64,000 nucleotides of DNA from Rathayibacter rathayi (GCF_004011095.1 NZ_CP028129.1:62001-126000), one strand, 5' to 3'. Positions 23,251-33,071 are shown, counted from the stretch's first letter. The notes: generated by a model not told the origin, from the sequence alone. A program made the numbers and translations.

Positions 23251-25776
23251 ATGAGCCGCCAGAGCGAACTGTACGACCGCGTCGCGCACGAGTCGTCCGC
23301 GCAGGTGATCCGTCGCTACTCCACCTCCTTCGGTCTGGCCACGCGCCTGCTCGCGCCCGGCGTCCGCGAGCGCGTGGAGGACGTCTACGCCCTCGTCCGC
23401 GTCGCCGACGAGATCGTGGACGGGGTTGCCGAGGAGGCGCAGCTCGACCGCGCGGCCGTGGAGGAGTCGCTGGATGCCTTCGAGGCCGAGACGGAGCGCG
23501 CGCTCGCCTGCGGCTACAGCTCCAATCTGGTGATCCACGCCTTCGCCCGGACGGCGCGGGCCACCGGATTCGGCACCGAGCTGACGCGCCCGTTCTTCGC
23601 GTCGATGCGCGCCGATCTGCGGGAGACGGCACACACTACCGAGTCGTTCGAGGCCTACGTCTACGGCTCCGCCGAGGTCGTCGGGCTGATGTGCCTCCAG
23701 GTGTTCCTCGCGGCTCCGGATGCCGGGCTCGTCTCGGCGGTCGCACGCGCGCGCCTGGTCGCCGGCGCACGCCGCCTGGGTGCCGCGTTCCAGAAGGTCA
23801 ACTTCCTTCGCGACCTCGCCGCTGACGTCGACGGCCTCGGCCGCAGCTACTTCCCCGGAGTCGATCCGCGCGCCTTCTCGGAGCGCGACAAGGCCGCGCT
23901 GCTCGCCGACCTCGACGACGACCTCGCCGAGGCAGCCGCCATCGTCCCGGAGCTGCCGCGCTCGAGCCGTCGCGCGGTGCGGCTCGCCCATTCTCTCTTC
24001 GCCGCGCTGGCCGACCGGATCCGCGCGACGCCCGCCGAGGAACTCCTCCGCGCTCGCGTCAGCGTGTCCACCGTCAGCAAGGCGGCGCTCGCCGCGAAGG
24101 CCGCCGTCTCGACGCTCGGCCCGCGCCTGGGCCCCGGCCCGGTCCGAGCGACCCGCTCGACGGCCGGGCCGCACCGCGCGGTCGTCATCGGCGGCGGGAT
24201 CGGCGGCCTCGCGTCCGCTGCGCTGCTCGCCCGCGACGGCTACGACGTGACCCTGCTGGAGGCGCGCGAGGTCGTCGGTGGCCGCGCCGGCTCGTGGGAG
24301 TATGAGGGCTTCCGCTTCGATACCGGCCCCTCCTGGTATCTGATGCCCGAGGTGTTCGACCACTTCTTCCGGCTGATGGGTACCAGCGCCGCCGAGCGGC
24401 TCGACCTGGTCACCCTCGACCCCGGCTACCGCGTCTACAGCCAGGGCGTCGAGGAGCCGATCGACGTGCTCGCCGACCTGGAGTCGAACCTCGCGCTCTT
24501 CGAGAGCATCGAGCCCGGGGCGGGCGAGCGGATGCGGGCCTACCTCGACTCGGCGCGCGACACCTACGAGATGGCCAAGCGCCGCTTCCTTTATACGAGC
24601 TTCTCCTCCTTCGTGCCGCTGCTGCGCCGGGATGTGCTCAGCCGCAGCGGGACGCTCGGCCGTCTGCTGCTCACACCTCTGGACACTTTCGCGGCGACTG
24701 CGGTGTCCGACAACCGCCTGCGTCAGATCCTCGGCTACCCGGCCGTGTTCCTGGGCTCCTCGCCGTTCAACGCGCCGAGCATGTACCACCTGATGAGCCA
24801 CCTTGACCTCGCCGACGGCGTGCTCTACCCGATGGGCGGCTTCACCACGCTGATCGAGGCGGTCGCCGACGTCGCTGAGGAGGCGGGCGTGCGCATCCGC
24901 ACCTCCTCGCCCGCGACGCGCATCCTCACCGCCCGCTCCCCGCGCGGCGGGCGCCGCGGGGCTGAGGTCGTCGGAGTCGAGTTCACGGGCCCCGAGGGCG
25001 CGGAGCGAATCCCCGCCGACCTGGTCGTCAACGCCGCCGACCTCTTCACCACCGAGCAGTCGCTCCTCCCCGAGGAGCTGCGCACCTACCCGCCGGCCTA
25101 CTGGGAGACGCGCGAGCCCGGCCCGAGCGCCGTCCTCGTGCTGCTCGGCGTGCGCGGCGAGCTGCCCGAGCTCGAGCACCACACCCTGCTCTTCACGCAG
25201 GACTGGCGCGACAACTTCGGGAAGATCTTCGGCGAGAACCCCAGCGTCCCCGACCCCGCCTCGATCTACGTCTGCCGCCCGAGCGCGACCGACGCGAGCG
25301 TGGCGCCGGAGGGGCACGAGAACCTGTTCGTGCTCGTCCCGGTCCCGGCCGACACCTCGATCGGGCACGGCGGAGTGGACGGAGCGGGTGACGCGCGCGT
25401 CGAGGCGATCGCCGACTCCGTGATCGAGCAGATCGCGACCTGGACCGGCGCGACCGACCTCGCCGAGCGGATCGTCGTGCGCCGCACCATCGGCCCGGCC
25501 GACTTCGAGAGCGATCTCGGCGCCTGGCGCGGCTCGATGCTCGGCCCCTCGCATGTGCTCTCGCAGAGCGCGTTCTTCCGCGCCGGGAACGTCAGTAAGC
25601 ACGTCGACGGCCTGCTCTTCGCGGGCAGCTCCACGATCCCCGGGATCGGCCTGCCGATGTGCATCATCAGCGCCGAGGTCATGCTCAAGCGCGTCCGCGG
25701 CGACGTCACGACCGAGCCGCTGCCCGTGCGGGAGGCGCCGTCGGCTCCGGTCGCGCCCGTTCCCGCGGGGGAGTAG
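23251..25776 (+). CDS. crtBI: Bifunctional phytoene synthase-phytoene desaturase (CrtB-CrtI fusion)
   Basis: 841 residues in one uninterrupted frame. Residues 1-~285 are a CrtB phytoene synthase: RYSTSFGLATRLL, RVADEIVDG with the first Asp-rich motif, GAAFQKVNFLRDLAADVDGLGRSYFP with the second. A ~25-residue linker leads to CrtI from about residue 310: RAVVIGGGIGGLASAALLARDG (FAD-binding), GGRAGSWEYEGFRFDTGPSWY, and C-terminal GNVSKHVDGLLFAGSSTIPGIGLPM. Together these convert GGPP to phytoene and then lycopene. In related C50 clusters the two are separate genes. Confidence 0.88.
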   Translation: MSRQSELYDRVAHESSAQVIRRYSTSFGLATRLLAPGVRERVEDVYALVRVADEIVDGVAEEAQLDRAAVEESLDAFEAETERALACGYSSNLVIHAFARTARATGFGTELTRPFFASMRADLRETAHTTESFEAYVYGSAEVVGLMCLQVFLAAPDAGLVSAVARARLVAGARRLGAAFQKVNFLRDLAADVDGLGRSYFPGVDPRAFSERDKAALLADLDDDLAEAAAIVPELPRSSRRAVRLAHSLFAALADRIRATPAEELLRARVSVSTVSKAALAAKAAVSTLGPRLGPGPVRATRSTAGPHRAVVIGGGIGGLASAALLARDGYDVTLLEAREVVGGRAGSWEYEGFRFDTGPSWYLMPEVFDHFFRLMGTSAAERLDLVTLDPGYRVYSQGVEEPIDVLADLESNLALFESIEPGAGERMRAYLDSARDTYEMAKRRFLYTSFSSFVPLLRRDVLSRSGTLGRLLLTPLDTFAATAVSDNRLRQILGYPAVFLGSSPFNAPSMYHLMSHLDLADGVLYPMGGFTTLIEAVADVAEEAGVRIRTSSPATRILTARSPRGGRRGAEVVGVEFTGPEGAERIPADLVVNAADLFTTEQSLLPEELRTYPPAYWETREPGPSAVLVLLGVRGELPELEHHTLLFTQDWRDNFGKIFGENPSVPDPASIYVCRPSATDASVAPEGHENLFVLVPVPADTSIGHGGVDGAGDARVEAIADSVIEQIATWTGATDLAERIVVRRTIGPADFESDLGAWRGSMLGPSHVLSQSAFFRAGNVSKHVDGLLFAGSSTIPGIGLPMCIISAEVMLKRVRGDVTTEPLPVREAPSAPVAPVPAGE

Positions 25777-25778
25777 GC

Positions 25779-26108
25779 GTGGGGATCCTCTACCTGCTCG
25801 CGCTCCTGGTCTCGATCATCGGGATGGTCGTGCTCGACCGGCGGTTCCGGCTGTTCTTCTGGGCGGATGCGCGCCGCGCGGCGATCGTGCTGCCCGTGGG
25901 AGTCGCGTTTTTCCTGGTCTGGGACCTCGTGGGGATCGGCCTCGGTGTCTTCTTCCGCGGCGAGACGTCCTTCATGACCGGGCTCCAGCTCGCACCGGAG
26001 CTGCCGGTCGAGGAGGTCCTCTTCCTCACGCTGCTCTGCTACCTGACGATGGACGTGCACGGCTTCCTCTCGCGGCGCCTCGGTCGGCGGGCGGAGGCGC
26101 GCGCGTGA
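25779..26108 (+). CDS. crtYe: C50 carotenoid cyclase subunit, CrtYe/LbtA-like
   Basis: 109 residues with three membrane helices. Contains the heterodimeric lycopene cyclase signature LPVEEVLFLTLLCY near residue 80. GTG start two bases after the crtBI stop. In Corynebacterium, Dietzia and Micrococcus relatives, CrtYe and CrtYf form one cyclase that closes the ends of the C50 chain (flavuxanthin/nonaflavuxanthin) to epsilon-, beta- or gamma-type rings. Which ring is made cannot be read here. Confidence 0.85.
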   Translation: MGILYLLALLVSIIGMVVLDRRFRLFFWADARRAAIVLPVGVAFFLVWDLVGIGLGVFFRGETSFMTGLQLAPELPVEEVLFLTLLCYLTMDVHGFLSRRLGRRAEARA

Positions 26109-26413
26109 CCTACCTCCTCCTCAACGCCGTGTTCCTCGCGGTGGTGCTGGTGGTGCTGCTGGCCGCGCTGCGCAGGCGGATCCTCCGTCCGGTCGCCGTG
26201 CTCGGCACGCTCGCCATACTGCTGGTGATGACCGCCGTCTTCGACAACATCATGATCGGAGTGGGTCTGCTGGTCGCCTATGACGACGACCTCATCTCGG
26301 GGATCCGGATCGGCGTCGCTCCGGTCGAGGACTTCGCCTACGCGATCGCCGCCGCCCTCGCGCTCCCGGCGCTCTGGGTCCTCCTGCCCGCGCGCCGTCG
26401 GAGCGAGCCGTGA
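26105..26413 (+). CDS. crtYf: C50 carotenoid cyclase subunit, CrtYf/LbtB-like
   Basis: 102 residues with three membrane helices. The lycopene cyclase domain signature is TAVFDNIMIGVGLLVAYD and GIRIGVAPVEDFAYAI. GTG overlaps the preceding stop by four bases, so translation is coupled with CrtYe, fitting a 1:1 complex. Followed by another GTGA overlap into the elongase. Confidence 0.85.
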   Translation: MTYLLLNAVFLAVVLVVLLAALRRRILRPVAVLGTLAILLVMTAVFDNIMIGVGLLVAYDDDLISGIRIGVAPVEDFAYAIAAALALPALWVLLPARRRSEP

Positions 26414-27276
26414 ACCGGCTGGGCGCGCTGTTCGTCTCGAGTCGCCCGCTGAGCTGGGTCAATACCGCCTACCCCTTCGCGGCGGCGTACCTGCTAACCA
26501 CGCGCGAGATCGACCTCGCCTTCGTGCTCGGCACGCTCTATTTCCTCATCCCCTACAACCTTGCGATGTACGGGATCAACGACGTCTTCGACTACGAGTC
26601 CGACCTGCGGAACCCCCGCAAGGGCGGCGTCGAGGGCGCCGTGCTCGACCGGAGTCAGCACCGCGCCACCCTGATCGCCGCGGTGGCGACGAACGTGCCG
26701 TTCCTCGTGGCCCTGGTGCTGCTGGGGTCCCCGGTTTCCTGGCTCGTCCTCGCGATTAGCGTCTTCGCCGTGATCGCCTACAGCGCCCCGGGGCTGCGGT
26801 TCAAGGAGCGACCCTTCGTCGACTCGTTGACCTCGTCGACCCACTTCGTCGGCCCCGCCGTGTACGGGATCGCCCTCGCGGGCACCGTGGTCACCGACCC
26901 GCTGGTGGCGTTGCTGGTGGCGTTCTTCCTCTGGGGGATCGCCAGCCACGCCTTCGGAGCGGTGCAGGACATCCTCGCCGATCGCGCGGGCGGCATCGGC
27001 TCGATCGCGACGGTGATCGGAGCGAAGGCGACGACGCGCCTCGCCATCGCCGCCTATGTCGCGAGCGGGCTGCTCCTGCTTCTGCTGCCGTGGCCGGGGA
27101 GCCTGGCGGCGATTCTCGCGGTGCCGTACGCGGTGAGCATCTGGCCGTACCGGTCGCTCGGCGATGCGGAGGCGGAGCGCGCGAACGCGGGCTGGAAGCG
27201 CTTCCTCGCGCTGAACTTCCTGACCGGCTTCCTGGTCACACTGCTGCTGATCGTCTTGTGGATCGCCACCGCCTGA
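26410..27276 (+). CDS. crtEb: Lycopene elongase/hydratase-type UbiA prenyltransferase (CrtEb/LbtBC)
   Basis: 288 residues, about eight membrane helices, UbiA superfamily. The two Asp-rich motifs are YGINDVFDYESDLRNPRKGG near residue 56 and GAVQDILADRAGGIGSIAT near 182. Adds C5 units from DMAPP to both ends of lycopene, making the C50 skeleton that the CrtYe/f pair cyclises. Its presence marks the end product as a C50 carotenoid (decaprenoxanthin, sarcinaxanthin or C.p.450 type). Confidence 0.9.
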   Translation: MNRLGALFVSSRPLSWVNTAYPFAAAYLLTTREIDLAFVLGTLYFLIPYNLAMYGINDVFDYESDLRNPRKGGVEGAVLDRSQHRATLIAAVATNVPFLVALVLLGSPVSWLVLAISVFAVIAYSAPGLRFKERPFVDSLTSSTHFVGPAVYGIALAGTVVTDPLVALLVAFFLWGIASHAFGAVQDILADRAGGIGSIATVIGAKATTRLAIAAYVASGLLLLLLPWPGSLAAILAVPYAVSIWPYRSLGDAEAERANAGWKRFLALNFLTGFLVTLLLIVLWIATA

Positions 27277-27304
27277 ACCCACGGTGCACTTCAGCGCCGG
27301 GCGC

Positions 27305-27622
27305 TCAGAAGAGCTGGTGCGGCGCGAGGATCAGCGCGACGACTCCGACGAGGGCAGCGAGGAGCACCACTGCGAGGGTCGCCAGCCCCGCGCGTCGGAG
27401 GATGCGCCGAGCGCGGGTGCCTCGCGACTCGCGCCGCTTCTTCCGCACTCGAACCTTCGCGGGGCGAGCGGAGTGCTCGGAACTCTCGGACACGACCGGT
27501 GCGCCGGGCACTGTCGGCCACTCGGAGACCGGAGCTGTCTGCGGCCGCTCGACCGCCGGCACCGCCTCGTCCGTGTGCCGCTCCGGTCCTGGTGTGCGCT
27601 GATCCACGGGGCGTGACGCCAT
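27305..27622 (-). CDS. Small single-pass membrane protein, hypothetical
   Basis: 105 residues. A hydrophilic Pro/Glu-rich N-terminal half, then a very basic stretch (KVRVRKKRRESRGTRARRILRR) and one C-terminal helix (AGLATLAVVLLAALVGVVALIL). This is a tail-anchored topology with the N-terminus in the cytosol. No family recognised. Convergent with crtEb; 28 bases between stops. Confidence 0.5.
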   Translation of the reverse strand: MASRPVDQRTPGPERHTDEAVPAVERPQTAPVSEWPTVPGAPVVSESSEHSARPAKVRVRKKRRESRGTRARRILRRAGLATLAVVLLAALVGVVALILAPHQLF

Positions 27623-27658
27623 CTCCGACCTCCTCCACGCCGCGACGGCGCGGCCCGG

Positions 27659-29014
27659 TCACTCTAGGTGAGCCGAGGGCGTCTGGCGGGACTGTGGCGC
27701 GAGAGGGGTACTCGACGGCGGGCGGCGCACCGGCAGGAGCAGCACCAGCCCGACCGCGAGAACCAGGACGAGGCCGAGGATGCCCCAGTACTGCACGTTC
27801 GACTCCGCGTTCCCCGAGACGGCGGCCGCGAGGGAGACGGCGGCCGCGAAGGCGGCGGGTGCCAGGAACGAGGCGGCCCGCCCGGTGGTCGCGTAGAGGC
27901 CGAAGATCTCGCCCTCGCGTCCCTCCGGGATGAGGCGCGCCAGGTAGCTGCGGCTCGCCGACTGCGCCGGTCCGACGAACAGGCACAGCAGCAGCCCGAA
28001 GACCCAGAACACCGTCTTGCCGCCGTCGTGCAGCGCGAAGACGGCCGTGCCGCAGACCACCAGGCCGATCAGCGAGGCGACGATCACCGCCTTCGGGCCG
28101 ATGCGGTCATCGAGCGCGCCGACCGAGATGGTCGCCACTCCGGCCACGACGTTCGCCGCGATGGCGAACAGGATCACCTCGCCGGCGCTGAAGCCGAAGG
28201 TGCCCTGTGCCAGCACGCCGCCGAAGGTGAAGACCCCGGTGAGTCCATCGCGGAACACCGCGCTGGCGATGAGGAAGGTGACGGTGTTGCGGCTCTCTCG
28301 CCAGAGCGCCGCGACCTGCGCGACGAGCGCCCGGTAGGAGGCGATCACACCGACCTGCTCCGCCCGCTCCACGCGCGCGGGCGCCTCCGGCACCGCGAAG
28401 AGGACGGGCAGGGCGAACGCCGCGAACCAGACACCGGCGAGCAGGATCGAGACGCGCACGTCGAGCCCGTCGTCGCCGGTGACCCCGAAGAGGCCGACCT
28501 CGGGAGAGATGAAGCCGACGTAGACGATCAGCAGCAGGACGATTCCGCCCACGTAGCCCATGCCCCAGCCGAAACCGGAGACGCGGCCGATGCTCGCCCG
28601 CGTCGAGACCTGGGTGAGCATCGCGTTGTAGTTGACGCTCGCGAACTCGAAGAAGACCGTGCCGACCGCGAGCAGTCCTAGCCCCAGCCAGAGAAAGGCC
28701 GGGTCGGGGCGGACGAAGAACATCAGCAGGATGCAGAGGACGACCACGGCCGAGTGGATCCCCAGCCAGAGCCGGCGTCGGCCGCCGAGGTCGGCCCGTC
28801 GGCCGGCGATCGGGGCGATAATGGCGACGACCACTCCGGCGGCCGCGAGCGACCAGCCCAGCGCGGCGGAGACTCCGCTCGGCGTGCCGAAGAGCCCGTC
28901 GGTGGTGAGGTAGACGGTGAAGACGAAGGTCGTCACGACCGCGTTGAAGGCCGAGCCGCCCCAATCCCACAGGCCCCAGGCGAGGACGGGCCAGCGGCCG
29001 GTATGCGTCGTCAT
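27659..29014 (-). CDS. MFS transporter, UMF1/Atg22-like
   Basis: 451 residues with about 12 membrane helices. WGLWDWGGSAFNAVVTTFVFTVYL at the N-terminus and FEFASVNYNAMLTQVS near residue 125 are typical of the UMF1 (Vps22/Atg22-related) group. YLARLIPEGREGEIFGLYATTGRAASFL lies near residue 365. Substrate unknown; relatives are proposed amino-acid effluxers. ATG at 29014. Confidence 0.8.
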   Translation of the reverse strand: MTTHTGRWPVLAWGLWDWGGSAFNAVVTTFVFTVYLTTDGLFGTPSGVSAALGWSLAAAGVVVAIIAPIAGRRADLGGRRRLWLGIHSAVVVLCILLMFFVRPDPAFLWLGLGLLAVGTVFFEFASVNYNAMLTQVSTRASIGRVSGFGWGMGYVGGIVLLLIVYVGFISPEVGLFGVTGDDGLDVRVSILLAGVWFAAFALPVLFAVPEAPARVERAEQVGVIASYRALVAQVAALWRESRNTVTFLIASAVFRDGLTGVFTFGGVLAQGTFGFSAGEVILFAIAANVVAGVATISVGALDDRIGPKAVIVASLIGLVVCGTAVFALHDGGKTVFWVFGLLLCLFVGPAQSASRSYLARLIPEGREGEIFGLYATTGRAASFLAPAAFAAAVSLAAAVSGNAESNVQYWGILGLVLVLAVGLVLLLPVRRPPSSTPLAPQSRQTPSAHLE

Positions 29015-29072
29015 GGCCCCACCGTAGGGGGAGGAGGTGAACGGCCGGAAGCGCCGGGAGGACGGGTTCCGC

Positions 29073-29975
29073 TCAGTGCGGTGACGGCTGTAGCGCCCCG
29101 GCATCGCTCTTCCTGCTCGCGTCGATCACCATCTGCAACCGCCCCATCGATCGGGGGTGCACGGCCAGGAACGCCGGGAGCGTTAGGCGAGGCTGGATCG
29201 CCGCGATCGAGATGCCCTCGTAGGCGTGCTCGGTCTCGTACGCGGCGAACACCGGCGTCCACATCGCCGTGGGGTGAGCCACCAGCTCGGCGAAGGTCGC
29301 CTCGACCGTGCTGAAGCGCATTCCGATCTCGACGCTCAAACCCAGCGCAGCGAAGCCGCCGGAGAGGATGTCGTGCAGCGCTGGGTTCTCCTCCCGCGGG
29401 ACGAGTGCGGCGGGGGACCTGGCCAGGTCCGCGAGCTGCACCGACCCGTGAGCGGCGAGGGGATGGTGCTCGGGAAGCGCGGCGACGAGTTCATCGTCCC
29501 AAACGTGATGCGCGATCAGCGGACCGCAGCGGACGCGCCCGCGGATGAACGCGGCATCGAGCTCGCCGGCGGTGAGAAGAGCGCAGCGTTCGGCGGGTGG
29601 CACGGAGACGGTCCGCACCGAGTGACCGGCGCGCGCCAATCGGCGCAGGATGAAGGCGAGCCGGCGCCCCATCCCGAGACCGATACCCAGACGCAGGACG
29701 CGACCCGGGTGCTCGTTCGCCCGCGCAGTCCCGATGAAGGATTCGGCGTCGCGCAGCAGGGCGCGCCCCGGAGCCAGCAGCTCGCTCCCGGCGACGGTGA
29801 GGCTGATCGCCCGACGGCTGCGATCGAACAGTTCGACTCCGATCAACTGTTCCAGGCGCTTGATCTGCTCGCTGACCACCGATGGCGGGAGTCGCAGGTG
29901 CGCGGCGGCGCGGCCGAAATGCAGCTCATCGGCGACAGTCACGAAGATCCGGAGCTGGCGCAGTTCCAGCGACAT
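29073..29975 (-). CDS. LysR family transcriptional regulator
   Basis: 300 residues. The N-terminal winged helix-turn-helix reads LRQLRIFVTVADELHFGRAAAHL then LPPSVVSEQIKRLEQLIGVELFDR, followed by the periplasmic-binding-like effector domain. Divergently transcribed from the NAD(P)-binding reductase with a 140-base gap, the classic LysR arrangement, so that reductase is the likely target and its substrate or product the likely inducer. Confidence 0.88.
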   Translation of the reverse strand: MSLELRQLRIFVTVADELHFGRAAAHLRLPPSVVSEQIKRLEQLIGVELFDRSRRAISLTVAGSELLAPGRALLRDAESFIGTARANEHPGRVLRLGIGLGMGRRLAFILRRLARAGHSVRTVSVPPAERCALLTAGELDAAFIRGRVRCGPLIAHHVWDDELVAALPEHHPLAAHGSVQLADLARSPAALVPREENPALHDILSGGFAALGLSVEIGMRFSTVEATFAELVAHPTAMWTPVFAAYETEHAYEGISIAAIQPRLTLPAFLAVHPRSMGRLQMVIDASRKSDAGALQPSPH

Positions 29976-30115
29976 CCCACCCCTCTCCGTGATCGTCCAG
30001 AGCCGACCGTTCGGCTGCGACGATAGCTCACTTCGCAGGTCCGGTCTCGATCGTGGCGCAATGCGACTCCATGATCGTGACGTTCCAGTCAGCCACGAGA
30101 ACGGGAGTTCTATCC

Positions 30116-30706
30116 ATGAGTGTTGTAGCGATCATCGGAGACGGAAACGTCGGAGGTGCTCTGGCACGCGCGGCGTGCCGCAGCGGCAACGACGTCCAGC
30201 AGGTCACGAGGAAGACGCCGCGAGAGGATGCGGTTGCAGCGCTGGCGGGAGCGGACCTGGTGGTCCTCGCTCTGCCCTATCGGGCGGCCCTCGAACTGGC
30301 GCCGGACCAGGTCGCATCACTGGCCGGGAAGACCGTTCTCGACGCCACCAACCCGCTCTCTGCGGACTTCGCTCGCCTCACCGTCGGCTTCAGCACCTCC
30401 GGTGGTGAGCAGATCGCGGCGCACCTCGGCCGGTCGAAGGTCGTCAAGGCGCTCAACGCCGTGCTCGCTCCCAACCACGACCCGGCATCCTTCGAGGCCG
30501 GCTCGCTGTTCGTGCCGGTGGCGGGGGACGATGAGGAGGCCAAGGCACGGGTGCTCGGGTTCCTCGTCTCCCTGGGCTTCGATGCGGTCGACGTGGGTCC
30601 GCTCCAGAATGCCCGCTACATCGAGCCGTTCGCCGAACTTCTGGTCCAGCTCGCCTACTTCAAGGGCAAGGGAACGGCTATCGGCGTCTCCCTGCTCCGC
30701 GCCTGA
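30116..30706 (+). CDS. NAD(P)-binding reductase, F420-dependent-NADP-reductase-like
   Basis: 196 residues. A Rossmann fold opens with VVAIIGDGNVGGALARAACRSG (GxGxxG), then ADLVVLALPYRAA, VLDATNPLS and VKALNAVLAP, the pattern of the NpdG/6-phosphogluconate-dehydrogenase-like family (PF03807). ATG at 30116 with GGGAG upstream was preferred to an earlier frame start. Cofactor could be NADP or F420. Probably regulated by the divergent LysR protein. Confidence 0.75.
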   Translation: MSVVAIIGDGNVGGALARAACRSGNDVQQVTRKTPREDAVAALAGADLVVLALPYRAALELAPDQVASLAGKTVLDATNPLSADFARLTVGFSTSGGEQIAAHLGRSKVVKALNAVLAPNHDPASFEAGSLFVPVAGDDEEAKARVLGFLVSLGFDAVDVGPLQNARYIEPFAELLVQLAYFKGKGTAIGVSLLRA

Positions 30707-30730
30707 TCTCTGCGACGGCGAGCGGCGGTG

Positions 30731-31870
30731 ATGAGCCCGATTGATGCCCAGTCGCAGCCTTCGACGGCCGGCGTCGCGTCGGGGACGGGTGCCGCATCGC
30801 GTGCGGCTCGGCTCCCGTCGCTCACTGCCGCTCGCTTCCCTGCCGCGCTGGCGGTGTTCGTCTTCCACGCGGCACTCCCGCAAGCACCGTTTCTCGGCGG
30901 CTCACCGGAGATCGCGGATCCACTCTGGCGGGTCGCGGAGCACATCGGTGCGGCCGGGGTGAGCTTCTTCTTCCTGCTCAGCGGATTCGTCATCGCCTGG
31001 TCGGTACGGCCGGGCGATACAGCTGCGGGCTTCTGGAGACGGCGCTTCGTGAAGATCCTCCCGGTGTACTGGGTCTGCGGTGTTGTGGCGCTCCTCGTCA
31101 GCCCGGACGCCGCGCACCTGCTGCCGGGCTACCTCCTGATGACGCAGGCGTGGTCGCCCGACCCCGCCGTCTACTTCGGCCTCGACGCACCGGGCTGGTC
31201 GCTCTGCGTCGAGGCGCTCTTCTACGCGCTGTTCCCCCTCGCCGCGCGAGCGGTCGTGGGACGCTCACCCCGCCGGGTCGTCCTGGCAGTCGCAGGCCTG
31301 GCGCTCCTCGTGATCGTCAGCACCGTGCTCCTCGCGCAGCTGCTCCCGATCGGCGAGCCGATGGCGCACGACTCGTCCGCGCGGAGCGTCCAATATTGGA
31401 TCCTCTACGTTCTCCCGATAGGGAGGCTGCCGGAGTTCGTCCTCGGAATCTGCGCGGCGATTGCGGTGCGGGACGGCTGGTTCCGGCCCGCATCGCGCGG
31501 GCTCCCGGCGGTGGTTCTGGTCCTCGCTTATGTCGCCACGCTCTTCCTGCCCACGCTCTGGTCGCAGAAGGCGGTCGTCGTCCTGCCCTGCCTCTGGCTG
31601 ATCGCGGCGTTGGCCGCGCACGACGCCAGCGAACCGCGCCAACATGGTTCGCCCCTGTGGCGGCGGCTCGGGGAGTGGTCCTTCGCGTTCTACCTGATCC
31701 ACCAGCCCGTGCTCGTTCTCCTCTCCGGCGCCGCCCGGTCTTCGGGGCCGAGGGAGTCACTCCTCCTGCTCGCCGTGGCGGCGCTGGCCTCCACGGCCGC
31801 CGCAGCTGCCCTGTACTACGGGCTCGAGCGGCCGTTGATGCGACGCTGGGCCGCCGGGCGCGCGACGTGA
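30731..31870 (+). CDS. Acyltransferase 3 family membrane protein
   Basis: 379 residues with about ten membrane helices. LTAARFPAALAVFVFHAALPQ carries the active-site His, FFLLSGFVIAW the second family motif, and FYLIHQPVLVLLSG a late one (PF01757). Such enzymes acetylate or acylate cell-surface sugars or antibiotics. GTG three bases upstream of the chosen ATG is an alternative start. Confidence 0.82.
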   Translation: MSPIDAQSQPSTAGVASGTGAASRAARLPSLTAARFPAALAVFVFHAALPQAPFLGGSPEIADPLWRVAEHIGAAGVSFFFLLSGFVIAWSVRPGDTAAGFWRRRFVKILPVYWVCGVVALLVSPDAAHLLPGYLLMTQAWSPDPAVYFGLDAPGWSLCVEALFYALFPLAARAVVGRSPRRVVLAVAGLALLVIVSTVLLAQLLPIGEPMAHDSSARSVQYWILYVLPIGRLPEFVLGICAAIAVRDGWFRPASRGLPAVVLVLAYVATLFLPTLWSQKAVVVLPCLWLIAALAAHDASEPRQHGSPLWRRLGEWSFAFYLIHQPVLVLLSGAARSSGPRESLLLLAVAALASTAAAAALYYGLERPLMRRWAAGRAT

Positions 31871-31949
31871 GTTCTCCGGGCCCGAGAGCACCCGGGCCCG
31901 ACACCATCCGCCGTACACCACCTCGCCCGAGAAAACTTAAGAAGGAATC

Positions 31950-33071
31950 ATGGAATCCACCCTTTCCCGATCCGCGCTCGATGACCGACGCCCTCCCCTC
32001 GTCCGCACCGATCGGATGCAGGTCGTCGAACTCGCCGGTCCCGGCGATCTCCGCCTGTCCACGCGCCCGATCCCGTCCACCCCGGCCGACGGAGTCCTCC
32101 TGCGCACCCGTGCCGTCTCGATCTGCTCGACCGACGTGTCGTTCTTCGACGGTCACCTCTTTCCCGATGACTACCCCGTCGTCCTCGGCCACGAGTACGT
32201 GGGCGTCGTCGTCGATAGGGGTCCGGAGATCGCCGAACGTGGGACCGTCTGCGTGGGGGACCGTCTCGTGTACTGGGGTCAGACGGACTTCGACGGACTC
32301 GCTGAGTACCGCAGCGTGCGGCCCGTGTTCGCCGGCGAGCGCAAGACCGATCCTTTTCCGGCCGAGCGATCCTTCGTCGACGATCGGCGCGCCGCGGCGG
32401 TCGTGGTCCCGTCCTCACTGCCGGACATCGGCGCGTCCCTGATCGAGCCGACGACGGGAGTGCTCCGCTCCATCCTCGGCAATCCGCCGGCCGTCGGTGA
32501 CCGGGTCCTCATTCTGGGTGCCGGACCGATCGGCATTATCGCCGGGAGCGTCCTCCGCAAGACGTTCGCGGTCAGCGAGGTCGTGGTCCTTGATCAGAAT
32601 CTCGCCCGTAACGCGCGGGCGGCCGCGATCGTCGCCGACCGTGCGGTCACGCCCGCCGAGCTCGCCGACATCCCCGACGACTACTTCGACTACGTCTTCG
32701 ACGGCCTCCCGACGATCCGCGTCGATGACGACGAGCTCGATCCTCGACGTCAGGCCATGCGGCGCCTGCGCCCGAACGGGCGGTACGTCCTCTACGGCGC
32801 GTCGCAGGAGATGCAGAAGTTCGACACCTGGCTGCTGCTGGCCAAGGGCATCAAGATGGTGTCCGTGCCGTTCGATGTCCGTGCCTTCCCGATGCACCGC
32901 AGCGCCGTCGTCATGCGGACGGCACTCGCGGCGATCTCCTCCGGCGTCGTGGACATCGACTCTCTCGTCACCCGCGTCCATCCCTTCGCTGATTTCGAGG
33001 GGCTGCGCACGATTTTCGCCGAGTACCGCACGACGTCGGATCTGAAGATCGTCATCGACTTCTCCGGTTGA
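31950..33071 (+). CDS. Zinc-type medium-chain dehydrogenase (threonine/sorbitol-dehydrogenase-like)
   Basis: 373 residues. The GroES-like domain has catalytic zinc ligands Cys ([12 protein letters not shown]) and His-Glu (LGHEYVG), with Glu of LIEPTTG as a third. The Rossmann fold is [18 protein letters not shown] near residue 187. The four-Cys structural-zinc lobe of typical polyol dehydrogenases is absent. AAGAAGGAA upstream of the ATG. Substrate unknown. It lies just upstream of the thymidylate synthase on the same strand. Confidence 0.78.
   Translation: MESTLSRSALDDRRPPLVRTDRMQVVELAGPGDLRLSTRPIPSTPADGVLLRTRAVSICSTDVSFFDGHLFPDDYPVVLGHEYVGVVVDRGPEIAERGTVCVGDRLVYWGQTDFDGLAEYRSVRPVFAGERKTDPFPAERSFVDDRRAAAVVVPSSLPDIGASLIEPTTGVLRSILGNPPAVGDRVLILGAGPIGIIAGSVLRKTFAVSEVVVLDQNLARNARAAAIVADRAVTPAELADIPDDYFDYVFDGLPTIRVDDDELDPRRQAMRRLRPNGRYVLYGASQEMQKFDTWLLLAKGIKMVSVPFDVRAFPMHRSAVVMRTALAAISSGVVDIDSLVTRVHPFADFEGLRTIFAEYRTTSDLKIVIDFSG

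Noticed and set aside
22927..25602. An 891-codon open frame antisense to crtB/I
   Set aside because: High-GC antisense shadow. Its protein is Arg/Gly/Val-rich without motifs, while the plus strand carries clear CrtB and CrtI signatures.
31150..32442. A 430-codon plus-strand frame across the acyltransferase/dehydrogenase junction
   Set aside because: It runs out of frame through both genes, with Arg/Pro-rich shadow composition.
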